A DNA stretch of 64,000 bases from assembly GCF_040676615.1 (NCBI RefSeq), contig NZ_JBFAPI010000023.1:1-64000 (forward strand), given 5' to 3'. Below the pieces are notes generated by a model, which had not been told where the DNA came from, did not search any database, and saw nothing but the letters and a program-made list of their open reading frames with translations. The stretch comes from Asanoa sp040676615 (lineage in GTDB: Bacteria; Actinomycetota; Actinomycetes; Mycobacteriales; Micromonosporaceae). Shown piece by piece: positions 55,716-64,000 of the stretch. Both the position numbers and the translations under genes were made by a program. Position 1 is the first letter of the stretch. Each line of letters begins with the position of its first letter.

Positions 55716-58700
55716 ATGGAGCAGCCGGGCGGCGCCGACGCGCCACATGAGATCCGCGAGCGTGCCGGAGCGCTCGCGGAATACCTGCTCGCCGTCCGCG
55801 CGCTGCTCGACAAGCCGGTCCGCACGATCCCGCCGGCCGACGCCTACTGGCACGACGACCTGCCCACCGACCCGGCCGTCGACCTCGGCCCGCGGCAACC
55901 CGGTGCCGGCTGGCTGCGGGTCGGCCGGCCGGGCGCGCCGCCGCCTCCGTCCATCCCGACGCCGCTGCTGCGCCACCTGGTCTGGGACCTGACCGCGGAA
56001 AACCCACCAACCCTGCAAAATCAGGATGAGATACGCGCGGCCGCGTTCAGCCGGTGGATGGAGGAGGAGTGGCGCCCGTGGGCGACCGCCCACCGCCGGA
56101 CGGCCGCCGTGAGGGCCCTGCACGACCGCCTCTACGACCTGCGCTACCGGGTCGACGTCGACTCCGCGCGGGTCGAACTCGTCTGGGGCCACGCGATCCT
56201 CGACGCGCCGGTCGGCGGCGAACCGGTCCGCTACCCGCTGCTGGCCACCCCGGTCGCGATCGACTACGACCCGGAGACCAGCACCGTCACCGTCCACCCG
56301 CAGGGCCCCGCCCGGCTGCAGGTCGACGCGCTCGGCGGGCTCGACAACCGCCGGGTCGGCGACCTGCTCGACCTGGCCGGCCCGGGCGGCCTGGTCGACG
56401 TCGACCCGTGGGACGCCGCCGAGCGGCAGGAGTTCGCCGGCCGCGCGCTGCGCCGGCTCGGCTACGAGCCGCGGCTCCGGTTCGGTGCCGAGCCGGTCGA
56501 CGAGCCGCACGTGCACGACACCGGCGTGCTGTTCCTGCGGCCGCGCCAGCGGATGGTCCGCCGGTTCCTGGAGGCCGAACGCGACCGGCTGGCCGCGCCC
56601 GGCGACGGCGGGGTCGGCGCCCTGGCCGGCATCCTCGCGCACGAGCCCAGCGCGCTGCGGATGCCCGACGACGACCCCGACGCCTGGACCCGCACCGGCG
56701 AGCGGCTGCTGATGCCGATGGCGACCAACGACGCGCAGGAGTCGATCGCCGCCCGGCTGGCTGCCCACCGCACGGTCGCCGTGCAGGGCCCGCCCGGCAC
56801 CGGCAAGACGCACACGATCCGCAACCTGATCTGCCACCTGGTCGCGCACGGCAAGCGGGTGCTGGTGCTGGCCCAGAAGGAAGACCCGCTGCGGGTGCTC
56901 CGCGACGGCCTGCCCGCCGAGATCCAGCCGCTGTGCCTGGCCGTGCTCGGCCGCTCGGCCGACCAGCTCGTGCAACTCCAGATCGCGGCCCGCGAGCTGT
57001 CCGACCGCGCCGCCACCCTCGACCGCACGGCGGCGGCCGACGAGGTCGGCCGGATCACCGCCGACATCGACGCCGCACACGACCGGTTCGCCCGGGCCCG
57101 CGACGAGTTGCTCGCGGTCGCCGAGCGCGAGGCGACGACGTATCCGGTCGCGGGGGTGCCCTCCTCGCCGGCCGAGGTCGGCGACTGGCTGCGCCGCACC
57201 CAGGCCGACGGCATCGTGCCCGACCCGGTCCCGCCCGGCACCCCGGCGCCGCTGACCGCGGGCGAGTTCGGCCTGCTCGGCGACCTGGCGCGGGGGATAC
57301 CGGCGGCCGACCGGGCCAGCGCGCTGGCCGACCTGCCGGCCGACGACGCGCTGCCGACCGGCGAGGCGGTAGCCGCACAGCGGGCGGCGCTCGCCGACGC
57401 GGTCAAGGTGGCCGAGCAGGCCCGCGACCGCGGTGTCGACGCCGACGGCGCGCGCCGGCTCGGCCCCGAGGCGGTCGACGAACTCGCCGGTGCGCTGCGC
57501 ACCGCCGCCGAGACGCTGGCCCGCCGGGCCGGCAGCTGGACCGACCGGCTCGGCCGGCTGATCCGCGAGCCGAGCTGGCAGTCGGTGTGGGACGAGCAGG
57601 TCGCCGCCAGCCAGCGGATGCTAGGCGAGCTGGGCCGGCGCACGGCGGCGCTGTCCGGCCACCGGGTGGAGATCGCCGAGGAGCATCTGGCCCAGCCCCG
57701 CCGGCTGCTCACCCACCTCGGCCAGATCCGCGAGCGGTTCGCCGCCGGCAAGCCGGTCCGAAGGCTCACCCACGGCGAGCTGGCCAAGGTGGTCGGCGAC
57801 TGCCGGATCGACGGCGAACAGCCGCGGGCGGCGGCCGACGTCGACCTGCTGGCGGCGTTCGTCGAGCGCCTGCAGCTGCGGGCGCAGCTCGCCGCGCGGT
57901 GGGCGGAGTGGGCCGACCGGCTCGGCGCCCCACTCCCGGCGGACGCCGCGACTCCACGAGCCTGGATGCCGGCGGACGCTGCGGCTCCATCGGCCGGTGC
58001 CGGCGGCGTCTCGGTTGAGCCCGAGATCTGGGCCGGGCGGCTGCTCGCCGAGGCGCTCGACGCGCTCGATTGGGAGAGCCGGCGCTGGCCCGCCCTGCGC
58101 GAACACCTCGCCGTGCTGGTGCCGGCCTGCCCCCGCGCGGTCGACGCGGGCGGGCTGGCCGACCTCGCCGAGCTGACCGAGGCCGCCCTCGCGGTGTTCA
58201 CCGTCGACCGGATCGAGGCGGCGCAGCGCGCGATGGGCCAGTGGCTGGCCCGGGTCACCGCCACGCCGGGCGCGCCGCCGGTGCTGCGCCAACTGGCTGC
58301 CGCCTGGTCGACCGACGACGCGGTGGGTTGGAACGCTGCGCTGGCCGAGGTCCGTCGGCTGTGGAGCATCAGGCCGGACGCGACCCGGTTCGCCGCGCTG
58401 CACGCCCGGCTGGCCGCGGTCGCGCCGCAGTGGGCCGCGGCCTACGACCGGGGCGTCGCTCCGACCGGCGGCGACGCGGCGCTGCGGGCCTGGGCCTGGC
58501 GGCAGGCGCAGACCTGGTTCGACGAGGTGGCCGGCACCCACGGGGTTGGCGACGACGAGCTGGGCCGGCGGCTGGAGCGGGCCCGCGACCAGGAGCGGCG
58601 GCTGACCGGCGAGCTGGTCGTCGGGTCGGCGTGGCTGGAGGTCGCGCGTACCCTCGACGACCGCCGCAAGGCCGCCCTGGCCGACTGGACGGCCGCGCTG

Positions 58701-60056
58701 CGCAAGATCGGCAAGGGCACTGGCAAGACGGCGGCCCACTGGCAGGCCGCGGCGCAACGGGCGATGGCCGAGGCGGTCACGGCCGTACCCGTGTGGATCA
58801 TGTCGGTTGACCGTGCTCTTGAGCAGTTCCCCGGCGCGGGCCCGATCTTCGACGTGGTGGTGGTCGACGAGGCGTCCCAGGCCGACATCTTCGCGCTGCC
58901 GGTGCTCGGGCTGGCCCACCGCGCCGTCGTGGTCGGCGACGACCAGCAGATCGGCCCGCAACTGGTCGGCCTGCCCGCCGACCGGGTCAACGCGCTGATC
59001 GCGACCCACCTGGCGCCGGCCGGCGTGCCGTCGGCGGTGCACTTCGACACCGAGAGCAGCCTTTACGACCACGCCGTACGCCGCTCGCCCCAACGCATCC
59101 TGCTGACCGAGCACTTCCGCAGCGTCCCGGCGATCATCGGTTTCTCCAGCGAGACCTATTACGACGGCAAGATCCAGCCGCTGCGCGCCGACCGGCCGGC
59201 CGGGCTCGGTGTCGCGGTCACGGCGGTGCACGTCCCCGACGGCCGCCGGGTCACCGTCCCCGAGTACGGCGAGGTCAACGTCGCCGAGGCCGAGGCCCTG
59301 GTGTCCCAGGTGACGGCGATCGCGGCGGACCCGGCCTACCGGGGCAGGACGATCGGCGTGGTCAGCCTGCTGTCCACGAGCGGCCAGGCCGACTACCTGC
59401 AACACCGCCTGCGCGCCGAACTCGGCACCGAGGAACTCGAGCGGCGGGCGCTGCGGGTGGGCGACGCCTACACGTTCCAAGGGGACGAACGCGACGTGGT
59501 GCTCCTGTCCACGGTGGTGGCGACCGCCGACGGCACGATCGGCGCGTTCACCAAGCGCGACTACCACCGGCGGGTCAACGTCGCCGCGTCCCGGGCCCGC
59601 GACCAGCTGTTCGTCTTCCACTCGGTGAACGCCGGCGAGCTCAACCCGGACGACGCCCGCGCGCTGCTGCTGTCGTACGCGACCCGTCCGGCCGGCACGG
59701 TTTCCGAAGCCACGGACGACCCGGCCCTGGAGAGCGGCTTCACCCGTGAGGTCTGGCGCCGGTTGACGGCGGCCGGGCTGCGTCCGGTGCCGCGCTTCCA
59801 GCTCGGCGACTACCGGATCGACTTCGTGGTCAACGCCCCCGACGGCCGCCGACTGGCGATCGCCTGCGACGACCGCTACCGGGGCGCGGCCGCGTTCGCC
59901 GCCGAACTGCGCCGCCAGGCGGTGCTGGAACGGGTCGGCAACTGCGTCTTCGTGCGCCTCCGGGCCAGCCTCTTCCACCGCGACCCCGACCAGGCCATGG
60001 AGGCGGTCTGGACCCGCGCCGAAGAACTCGGCCTCGCGCCGGTGCGGCCGGTTTAG
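55716..60056 (+). CDS. SF1 (DNA2/NAM7-like) helicase with C-terminal Vsr-like nuclease-type domain
   Basis: 1446 residues. After an N-terminal region of about 340 residues, Walker A GPPGTGKT (about 358) begins helicase domain 1. Motif II VVVVDEASQAD appears only near 1050, so about 680 mostly helical residues lie between them. Then VVGDDQQIGPQL (III, about 1075), LTEHFRSVP (IV, 1129), YTFQGDERDVVLLS (V, 1253) and VNVAASRARDQLFV (VI, 1290). The last about 100 residues (REVWRRLTAAGLRPVP, YRIDFVVNAPDGRRLAIACDD) look like the Vsr/MTES_1575 endonuclease-like domain, but the usual Glu of the core motif is Ala. Stand-alone helicase-Vsr fusions are known in phage defence; a repair role is also possible. 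It starts 41 bases after xylB. Confidence 0.85.
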   Translation: MEQPGGADAPHEIRERAGALAEYLLAVRALLDKPVRTIPPADAYWHDDLPTDPAVDLGPRQPGAGWLRVGRPGAPPPPSIPTPLLRHLVWDLTAENPPTLQNQDEIRAAAFSRWMEEEWRPWATAHRRTAAVRALHDRLYDLRYRVDVDSARVELVWGHAILDAPVGGEPVRYPLLATPVAIDYDPETSTVTVHPQGPARLQVDALGGLDNRRVGDLLDLAGPGGLVDVDPWDAAERQEFAGRALRRLGYEPRLRFGAEPVDEPHVHDTGVLFLRPRQRMVRRFLEAERDRLAAPGDGGVGALAGILAHEPSALRMPDDDPDAWTRTGERLLMPMATNDAQESIAARLAAHRTVAVQGPPGTGKTHTIRNLICHLVAHGKRVLVLAQKEDPLRVLRDGLPAEIQPLCLAVLGRSADQLVQLQIAARELSDRAATLDRTAAADEVGRITADIDAAHDRFARARDELLAVAEREATTYPVAGVPSSPAEVGDWLRRTQADGIVPDPVPPGTPAPLTAGEFGLLGDLARGIPAADRASALADLPADDALPTGEAVAAQRAALADAVKVAEQARDRGVDADGARRLGPEAVDELAGALRTAAETLARRAGSWTDRLGRLIREPSWQSVWDEQVAASQRMLGELGRRTAALSGHRVEIAEEHLAQPRRLLTHLGQIRERFAAGKPVRRLTHGELAKVVGDCRIDGEQPRAAADVDLLAAFVERLQLRAQLAARWAEWADRLGAPLPADAATPRAWMPADAAAPSAGAGGVSVEPEIWAGRLLAEALDALDWESRRWPALREHLAVLVPACPRAVDAGGLADLAELTEAALAVFTVDRIEAAQRAMGQWLARVTATPGAPPVLRQLAAAWSTDDAVGWNAALAEVRRLWSIRPDATRFAALHARLAAVAPQWAAAYDRGVAPTGGDAALRAWAWRQAQTWFDEVAGTHGVGDDELGRRLERARDQERRLTGELVVGSAWLEVARTLDDRRKAALADWTAALRKIGKGTGKTAAHWQAAAQRAMAEAVTAVPVWIMSVDRALEQFPGAGPIFDVVVVDEASQADIFALPVLGLAHRAVVVGDDQQIGPQLVGLPADRVNALIATHLAPAGVPSAVHFDTESSLYDHAVRRSPQRILLTEHFRSVPAIIGFSSETYYDGKIQPLRADRPAGLGVAVTAVHVPDGRRVTVPEYGEVNVAEAEALVSQVTAIAADPAYRGRTIGVVSLLSTSGQADYLQHRLRAELGTEELERRALRVGDAYTFQGDERDVVLLSTVVATADGTIGAFTKRDYHRRVNVAASRARDQLFVFHSVNAGELNPDDARALLLSYATRPAGTVSEATDDPALESGFTREVWRRLTAAGLRPVPRFQLGDYRIDFVVNAPDGRRLAIACDDRYRGAAAFAAELRRQAVLERVGNCVFVRLRASLFHRDPDQAMEAVWTRAEELGLAPVRPV

Positions 60057-60393
60057 GCGATCGTGGTCAGTCGGGCGGTGAGCAGGGCGGCCTCTTCGCG
60101 GGTGCCGGTGATCTCGGTGTGGATGAGGCGGCGGAAGGCCGGGTCGAGGGGCTCGCCGTGGCTGATCGCCTCGTCCAGCGCCAGCAACGCGTTGCGCATC
60201 GCGACCCGGGCCGCGTGCACCTCCGACGCCGCGCTGTCGAGGTGGCCCGCGGGTGCCGCCGGGCGCCTGGACGCGCAGCTTCGACGTACCCGATGTGCGT
60301 CGGGCCGGTCGGTGTTGTGTGAGGCTCCGGAGGGAGCGCCGAGAGCACGGCGCCAGCGGCGGAGAAGAGGTGGATATTTTCGAACGCGCTCAC
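60053..60393 (-). pseudogene. Small conserved-looking gene, probably frameshifted
   Basis: A frame starting at GTG 60393 encodes a coding-like N-terminus (SAFENIHLFSAAGAVLSALP, then PEPHTTPTGPTHIGYVEA) with high third-position GC. From about 60260 the coding character moves to another minus frame, which reads HLDSAASEVHAARVAMRNAL and LLALDEAISHGEPLDPAFRR to a TAA at 60053-60055. That second frame is also open from ATG 60415, but its first 50 codons have poor codon usage. Either there is a single-base indel (or sequencing error), or the whole 120-residue frame from 60415 is the gene. No function known. The stop overlaps the helicase stop. Confidence 0.45.
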
Positions 60394-60441
60394 GCACCAT
60401 CTGCCGATAGGACATGTCTGCTCCTCAGCGGTCGGACATGT

Positions 60442-60474
60442 GGCGGCTGCCCCGAAGCCAGCGGAGCAGCCGCC
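60442..60474. terminator. Orphan hairpin, 9-bp stem
   Basis: GGCGGCTGC (60442-60450) pairs with GCAGCCGCC (60466-60474) around 15 nt, then CTTGCCTTTCT on the plus strand. No gene ends here on the plus strand, so it may belong to an unannotated small transcript. Confidence 0.4.
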
Positions 60475-60645
60475 TTGCCTTTCTACTCCTCTTCGGACGG
60501 TCGAACGGTGGGGTCGGGTGGCAGGTGTCCGGGCAACCGCAATCCGCGTTTGCGGCAGACTCGCTCTGGGTGACGCGCGACAGAACGTAACGTGGGGTCG
60601 CGGGCAGTAAATGCCGATAAATCAGTGCCAGTCGTTTCCCTGACA

Positions 60646-60659
60646 GTGACGTGGATCAC
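60646..60659. promoter_or_regulatory. Crp/GlxR-like site
   Basis: GTGA-CGTGGA-TCAC with flanking A on both sides matches the GTGA-N6-TCAC core bound by Crp/Fnr-family proteins in actinobacteria. It lies about 125 bases upstream of the LysR gene. Confidence 0.45.
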
Positions 60660-60752
60660 AATTCGGGGGAGAGCGATTTCTCAGCGTCACCGGCGGCTCG
60701 GCGACACGCCGACGCGCGGTGGCCAGTCGGTATCGTCAATGCGACACTTCTG

Positions 60753-60768
60753 GTGGTTAGCCAACCAC
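60753..60768. promoter_or_regulatory. Palindrome upstream of the LysR gene
   Basis: GTGGTT-AGCC-AACCAC, perfect 6-bp arms, 14 bases before the GTG start. It may be an autoregulatory site of the LysR protein or the operator of another regulator. Confidence 0.5.
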
Positions 60769-60782
60769 GTTACGTTGAATGC

Positions 60783-61832
60783 GTGTCGAAACAGCGCCCG
60801 AAACCACTCGACGAGTGGGACTTCCGGGCGTTCATCGCGCTCGCCGAAGAGCGCTCCTATGAAGACGCCGCCCGCCGGATGGCCGGATTGCACGGCGGTT
60901 ACAGCCGCCAATCCGTGCAGCACCGGATCGGCAAGATCGAGAATTACGTCGGCGAGCCGCTGGTGCGGCGCAACGTCGACCGTCGCTACCTGCTGACCCC
61001 GGCCGGCGAGCGGGTCCTGCAGATCGCCCGCCAGGTCGTCGCGCTGCACGAGCGGATCGGTTCCGCCGCCGCCGAGCCCACCGTCTGGACGCTGGCCTGC
61101 GGCCCGCACCACACCCAATTCGTCGCGCTGGCCGAAGATCGGCTGCGCACCGCCGAGGGCGACAAGCTCCGGGTCGAATACCTCTCCCAGCCGCTCCGGG
61201 CCGAACACCAGTTCTTCGGCGACCCCGTTGACCGGCTGTTGCGCAACGAGTTCCACTTGATCATCGGCCCGCCGGTGCGCCGGCCCGGGCTGCGCTCGAC
61301 CCACCTCTACGACGCCCGGCTCGAGGCGATGATCGACCGGGACTTTCCGGGAGACCGGCTTTCCCTGGCCGACCTCGTCAGCGACTACGAGGCGTTCCTG
61401 CAGCCGCGCGACGTGCGCGCCCGGCGGGTACTCGAAGACGCGATCGCCGCCGCCGGCATCCCCGACCCCGACCCGGCCCGCCGGGTGGCGATGGAGACCT
61501 ACGAGACGGCGACGAGCGTGATCCGCCTGCAGAGCGAACGCCGCCGCCCCGGGCGAGACCGCGGCCGCATCCTGGTCGTCCCGTCCGACGTCGCGCTGCC
61601 CTACAAGGCCGGCATGGTCTTCGGCGGCCGCGAGGCCCACCGGTTCAAGTGGGTGCCGATCCACGATGGCGGTGCGACGCTGCGGATGGAGACCTGCGTG
61701 ACCGTCCGCGACGCCAACCACACCGCGCTGCGCCCGGTGATCGACGCCCTTCGGGCGGGCGTCCGGCAACTCGGCGGCATATCCGGGTCGCCACTCACTT
61801 TCGCCACACCCATCCCGTCGCAGCGCACCTAG
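60783..61832 (+). CDS. LysR-type regulator-like protein
   Basis: 349 residues. The N-terminal winged helix reads DEWDFRAFIALAEERSYEDA, ARRMAGLHGGYSRQSVQHRI, GKIENYVGEPLVRRNVDRRY, and LTPAGERVLQIARQVVALHE, a LysR arrangement with a few extra residues in the recognition helix region (GLHGGYSRQ). The C-terminal 250 residues resemble a substrate-binding domain (VWTLACGPHHTQFVALAEDR) but are more divergent than in classical members. GTG 60783 is inferred from the domain start. A permease gene follows 36 bases downstream and is the likely target. Confidence 0.8.
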   Translation: MSKQRPKPLDEWDFRAFIALAEERSYEDAARRMAGLHGGYSRQSVQHRIGKIENYVGEPLVRRNVDRRYLLTPAGERVLQIARQVVALHERIGSAAAEPTVWTLACGPHHTQFVALAEDRLRTAEGDKLRVEYLSQPLRAEHQFFGDPVDRLLRNEFHLIIGPPVRRPGLRSTHLYDARLEAMIDRDFPGDRLSLADLVSDYEAFLQPRDVRARRVLEDAIAAAGIPDPDPARRVAMETYETATSVIRLQSERRRPGRDRGRILVVPSDVALPYKAGMVFGGREAHRFKWVPIHDGGATLRMETCVTVRDANHTALRPVIDALRAGVRQLGGISGSPLTFATPIPSQRT

Positions 61833-61868
61833 ATCTCCAGGGGCGGTCGCCCGATGTAGCCTCCCGGA

Positions 61869-63311
61869 ATGACCACGACCGGGGGCCGCGCGCACCGGAT
61901 CTACAGCGTCGTGGTGTTCATCGTGCTGGCGTCGCTCGACAACGTCGCGGTGGGCCTGGTGCCGCCCCTCTACGGCTCGATCGCCGACTCGTTCGACGTG
62001 CCGCAGGGCCTGGTCGGCACCGTCACCGCGGTGTCGTTCCTGGTCAGCGCCGTCGCCTCGGTCGCCTGGGCCTATTACGGCGACCGGGGCAACCGCAAGC
62101 CACTGCTGATGATCGGCACGGTGCTCTGGGCGGCCGGCATGACCGGCAGCGGCCTCGCCGGCACCTACCTGCTGTTCTTCGTCTCCCAGGTGGCCGCGGC
62201 GATCGGCCTCGGCGCGGTCAGTTCGGTCGGCTTCTCGGTGGTCAGCGACCTCATCAAGCCGAAGCGCCGCGGCCTGGTGATGAGTCTGTGGGGCCTGTCC
62301 CAGGGCGCCGGAACGTTCTTCGGCACCCTGATCGGGGGCGTGCTCGGCGCCGCCGACTGGCGCCGCCCGTTCTTCGTGCTGAGCGTCGTCGGCCTGGTCG
62401 CCACGGTCGCCTACTTCTTCACCTACGACATCCGCCGCGGCCAGAGCGACCCGGAGCTGGCCAGGGCGATCGCCGAGGGCCACGAATACGACTACCGGAT
62501 CAGCCGCCGGAGCCTGCCCTCGATCGTGCGGCGGCGTACCAACGTGTGGTTGATCCTGCAGGGCCTGCCCGCCCAGATCGCGTTCGGTTCACTGGTCTGG
62601 CTCCCGGTTCTGTTCCGGGAACGCGCGATCGCGCAGGGCTATCCCGAGGGCACGGCGATCGTCGTCGGCAGCATCTTCGCCACGATGTTCCAACTCGGCG
62701 GGGCCCTCTCGATCGTCGGCGGCCTGGTCGGCGACAAACTCCAGCGCCGCACCTTGCGCGGCCGCGCGCTGGTGTCGGCCGTCGGCATCCTGGCCGCCGT
62801 ACCCCTGTATCTGGTCCTGTTCTTCCTGCCCTTCAAGATCGAAGTGCCGTCCGGCGGCGGTTCCGGCCAGATCGTGGTCGCGGCCCTGAAGAGCGTCGTC
62901 ACCGAGCCGTCGGTCTGCGTCACGTTCCTGATCGCGATCGTCGCCCTGGCGCTGACCTCGGCCAACTCGCCCAACTGGTTCGCCCTGATCGCCGACATCA
63001 ACCCACCCGAATACCGCGGTACGGTCTACAGCCTCGGCAACCTGACCAACGGCGTCGGCCGCGCGATCGGCAACGGCCTGATCCCGGTCGCCTTCGCGGT
63101 GCTGGCGTCGACCTATGCCTCGCCGCTGAACTATTCGATCGGCCTGGCCGCGTTCCAGCTCTTCTTCATACCGACCGGCATCATGTACTGGCTCGCCTCG
63201 CGCAGTTCGCCCCGCGACATCAGGGGCTTGCACGCTCTGTTGGCCGAGCGCGCCGAAGTCACGGCACACACCCCGACCACCGACGGCGCCCAGGACCACA
63301 CGCGTCGGTGA
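61869..63311 (+). CDS. MFS permease (spinster/hexuronate-type)
   Basis: 480 residues and 12 predicted helices. VVVFIVLASLDNVAVGLVPP begins helix 1, WAYYGDRGNRKPLLMIGTVL is the loop 2-3 motif, SSVGFSVVSDLIKPKRRGLV the loop 4-5 region and MSLWGLSQGAGTFFGTLIGG helix 5. The second half has a 30-residue cytoplasmic insertion before helix 7 and NSPNWFALIADINPPEYRGT, which resembles spinster-like transporters. Direction and substrate are not clear. The ATG lacks a ribosome site and may be leaderless behind GATGTAGCCT. Probably controlled by the upstream LysR-like protein. Confidence 0.87.
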   Translation: MTTTGGRAHRIYSVVVFIVLASLDNVAVGLVPPLYGSIADSFDVPQGLVGTVTAVSFLVSAVASVAWAYYGDRGNRKPLLMIGTVLWAAGMTGSGLAGTYLLFFVSQVAAAIGLGAVSSVGFSVVSDLIKPKRRGLVMSLWGLSQGAGTFFGTLIGGVLGAADWRRPFFVLSVVGLVATVAYFFTYDIRRGQSDPELARAIAEGHEYDYRISRRSLPSIVRRRTNVWLILQGLPAQIAFGSLVWLPVLFRERAIAQGYPEGTAIVVGSIFATMFQLGGALSIVGGLVGDKLQRRTLRGRALVSAVGILAAVPLYLVLFFLPFKIEVPSGGGSGQIVVAALKSVVTEPSVCVTFLIAIVALALTSANSPNWFALIADINPPEYRGTVYSLGNLTNGVGRAIGNGLIPVAFAVLASTYASPLNYSIGLAAFQLFFIPTGIMYWLASRSSPRDIRGLHALLAERAEVTAHTPTTDGAQDHTRR

Positions 63312-63400
63312 GCCGCGCCGCTTGCCGGTTCCGCGCCCGGCCGCCGGCCGAGGACGTGATCGGCCTGCTGTGCCCGGTGGTGATGGTGCTGATTTCGCAT

Positions 63401-63436
63401 ACCTGTTTTGGCATGTGCCTACATGCCAAAACAGGT
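63401..63436. terminator. Perfect 16-bp inverted repeat
   Basis: ACCTGTTTTGGCATGT, loop GCCT, ACATGCCAAAACAGGT, located between the convergent permease and glucosidase genes, 90 bases after the permease stop. It has the T4G/C A4 interior but no T-tail. Confidence 0.75.
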
Positions 63437-63504
63437 GCGTGCCCGCAGCCCTACCTCTGGGGCGCGGGAGCAGGTCGCCCATTTCCGAGCACCGGTCCCC
63501 GCTG

Positions 63505-63542
63505 CGGTCGGGGCGGGGATCCTGCGATCCCCGCCCCGACCG
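63505..63542 (-). terminator. Strong GC-rich hairpin downstream of the GH13 gene
   Basis: CGGTCGGGGCGGGGATC (63505-63521), loop CTGC, GATCCCCGCCCCGACCG (63526-63542): a perfect 17-bp stem. It lies 17 bases after the glucosidase stop on the minus strand. Confidence 0.8.
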
Positions 63543-63558
63543 GCTTCGATCGCGGATA

Positions 63559-64000
63559 CTAGGTCAGCCGCGCCCAGACGGTGACGTCCGTGGGGACCTC
63601 GCGGCCGGGCACCGGCTCGCTGGACAGGAGGACCTCGGCGCCGGCCGGCAGGGTGGCCGGGCTGTCGCCGAAGTTGGTCAGGATCAGGAGGTCGCCGTTG
63701 CGGAACGCGACCACCTCTTCCGGACCTGGAACCCAGGACAGCTCGCCGCCGCCCAGTCCGTGCCGCCGGCGAAGCCGCAGCGCCGCCACGTACATCTCGT
63801 AGGTCGACCCCGGCACACCCACCTGGCGGTCCAGCGCCAGCTCGCCGAACACCGGCGGCTGCGGGAGCCAGCTCTTGTCGGTCGGTCCGAAACCGTACGA
63901 CGGCTCGTCGGCCTCCCACGGGATCGGCACCCGGCAACCGTCCCTGCCCACCGACGTGCCGCCGGTGCGGAAGAACGTCGGGTCCTGCCGGCTCTCGTCC
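63559..64000 (-). CDS. GH13 alpha-glucosidase-type protein, C-terminal fragment
   Basis: The last about 147 residues of a GH13 enzyme whose start lies beyond the right edge. RTGGTSVGRDGCRVPIPWEA is the typical end of the catalytic barrel of actinobacterial alpha-glucosidases (GH13_30-type and oligo-1,6-glucosidase relatives), followed by PVFGELALDRQVGVPGSTYE and a C-terminal beta-sandwich (VVAFRNGDLLILTNFGDSPA, VLLSSEPVPGREVPTDVTVW). It hydrolyses maltose or related oligosaccharides in the cytoplasm. The reading frame continues through base 64000 without a stop. Confidence 0.9.
   Translation of the reverse strand, partial: DESRQDPTFFRTGGTSVGRDGCRVPIPWEADEPSYGFGPTDKSWLPQPPVFGELALDRQVGVPGSTYEMYVAALRLRRRHGLGGGELSWVPGPEEVVAFRNGDLLILTNFGDSPATLPAGAEVLLSSEPVPGREVPTDVTVWARLT

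Larger units (their letters stand above)
60475..60782. other. Intergenic promoter region of the LysR gene
   Basis: About 300 bases without a supportable gene, the less GC-rich end of the window. It contains a Crp-like site and a palindrome (separate entries). Possible small frames on either strand lack a start codon with a ribosome site. Confidence 0.6.

Noticed and set aside
60420..60600. A small Cys-containing basic peptide on the minus strand, precursor-like
   Set aside because: There is no usable start codon in the frame and no modification genes nearby.
1..64000. Biosynthetic gene cluster, prophage or insertion sequences
   Set aside because: No synthases, integrases, transposases, phage structural genes or terminal repeats were seen.

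Overview
This is a 64 kb chromosomal window of very high G+C with strong third-position GC bias, from an actinomycete. Markers of that origin are a complete conservon-type signalling operon (sensor kinase, roadblock protein, DUF742 protein, small GTPase-like protein), an F420-type luciferase-like oxidoreductase, a mycothiol-dependent maleylpyruvate isomerase-family protein, an ECF42 sigma factor with its DGPF partner, and several leaderless-looking starts. An AA10 polysaccharide monooxygenase, a GH6 cellulase, a xylose operon and a GH13 enzyme suggest a saprophyte that uses plant or chitin polymers. A member of the Micromonosporaceae is my best guess, but this rests on overall impression rather than a marker gene. 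I saw no rRNA, tRNA, CRISPR array, insertion sequence or prophage.

Layout. 1-10 kb: the 3' end of ctaD, AA10 monooxygenase, DUF305 lipoprotein, a surface protein whose Ig-like domain is split by a pentapeptide array, FrsA-like hydrolase, MFS exporter under a SoxR-type box, glutathionyl-hydroquinone-reductase-like enzyme and a Tat-exported TIM-barrel protein. 10-24 kb: secreted metalloprotease, hydrolase, rnhA, an SRPBCC/TetR pair with its operator, MFS, FAD monooxygenase, phosphatase, TetR/LLM divergent pair, NmrA-like protein, quinone oxidoreductase under a second SoxR-type box, trmO, ECF42 sigma factor plus DGPF protein. 24-34 kb: large MFS exporter, DDAH, AAA+ ATPase, a 28-bp tandem repeat block, and the conservon. 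34-41 kb: two linked paralogues with a shared C-terminal domain (one carrying calcium-type and pentapeptide repeats), an anchored protein, a solute symporter with a small membrane partner, and GH6 cellulase with a CebR-like box. 41-46 kb: VOC protein and a GntR-lutA-lutB-lutC lactate operon facing a lactonase. 46-53 kb: solute-binding/VWA hybrid, sugar transferase, SpoIIE-type phosphatase, MarR protein. 53-60 kb: ROK regulator, xylA, xylB and a 1446-residue SF1 helicase with a nuclease-like tail. 60-64 kb: a probably frameshifted small gene, LysR regulator, MFS permease and the 3' end of a GH13 glucosidase.

How parts fit together. Carbon use is local and operator-controlled: ROK protein over xylAB, CebR-like box over the cellulase, GntR protein over lutABC. 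A redox-stress regulon can be read from two SoxR-type boxes of identical geometry in front of an exporter and a quinone oxidoreductase, although soxR itself is not in the window. Convergent gene pairs often overlap at their stops or share long perfect hairpins. A recurring oddity is in-frame minisatellite growth in otherwise ordinary genes (surface protein, kinase linker, acidic protein, LutC), next to a non-coding 28-bp tandem repeat.
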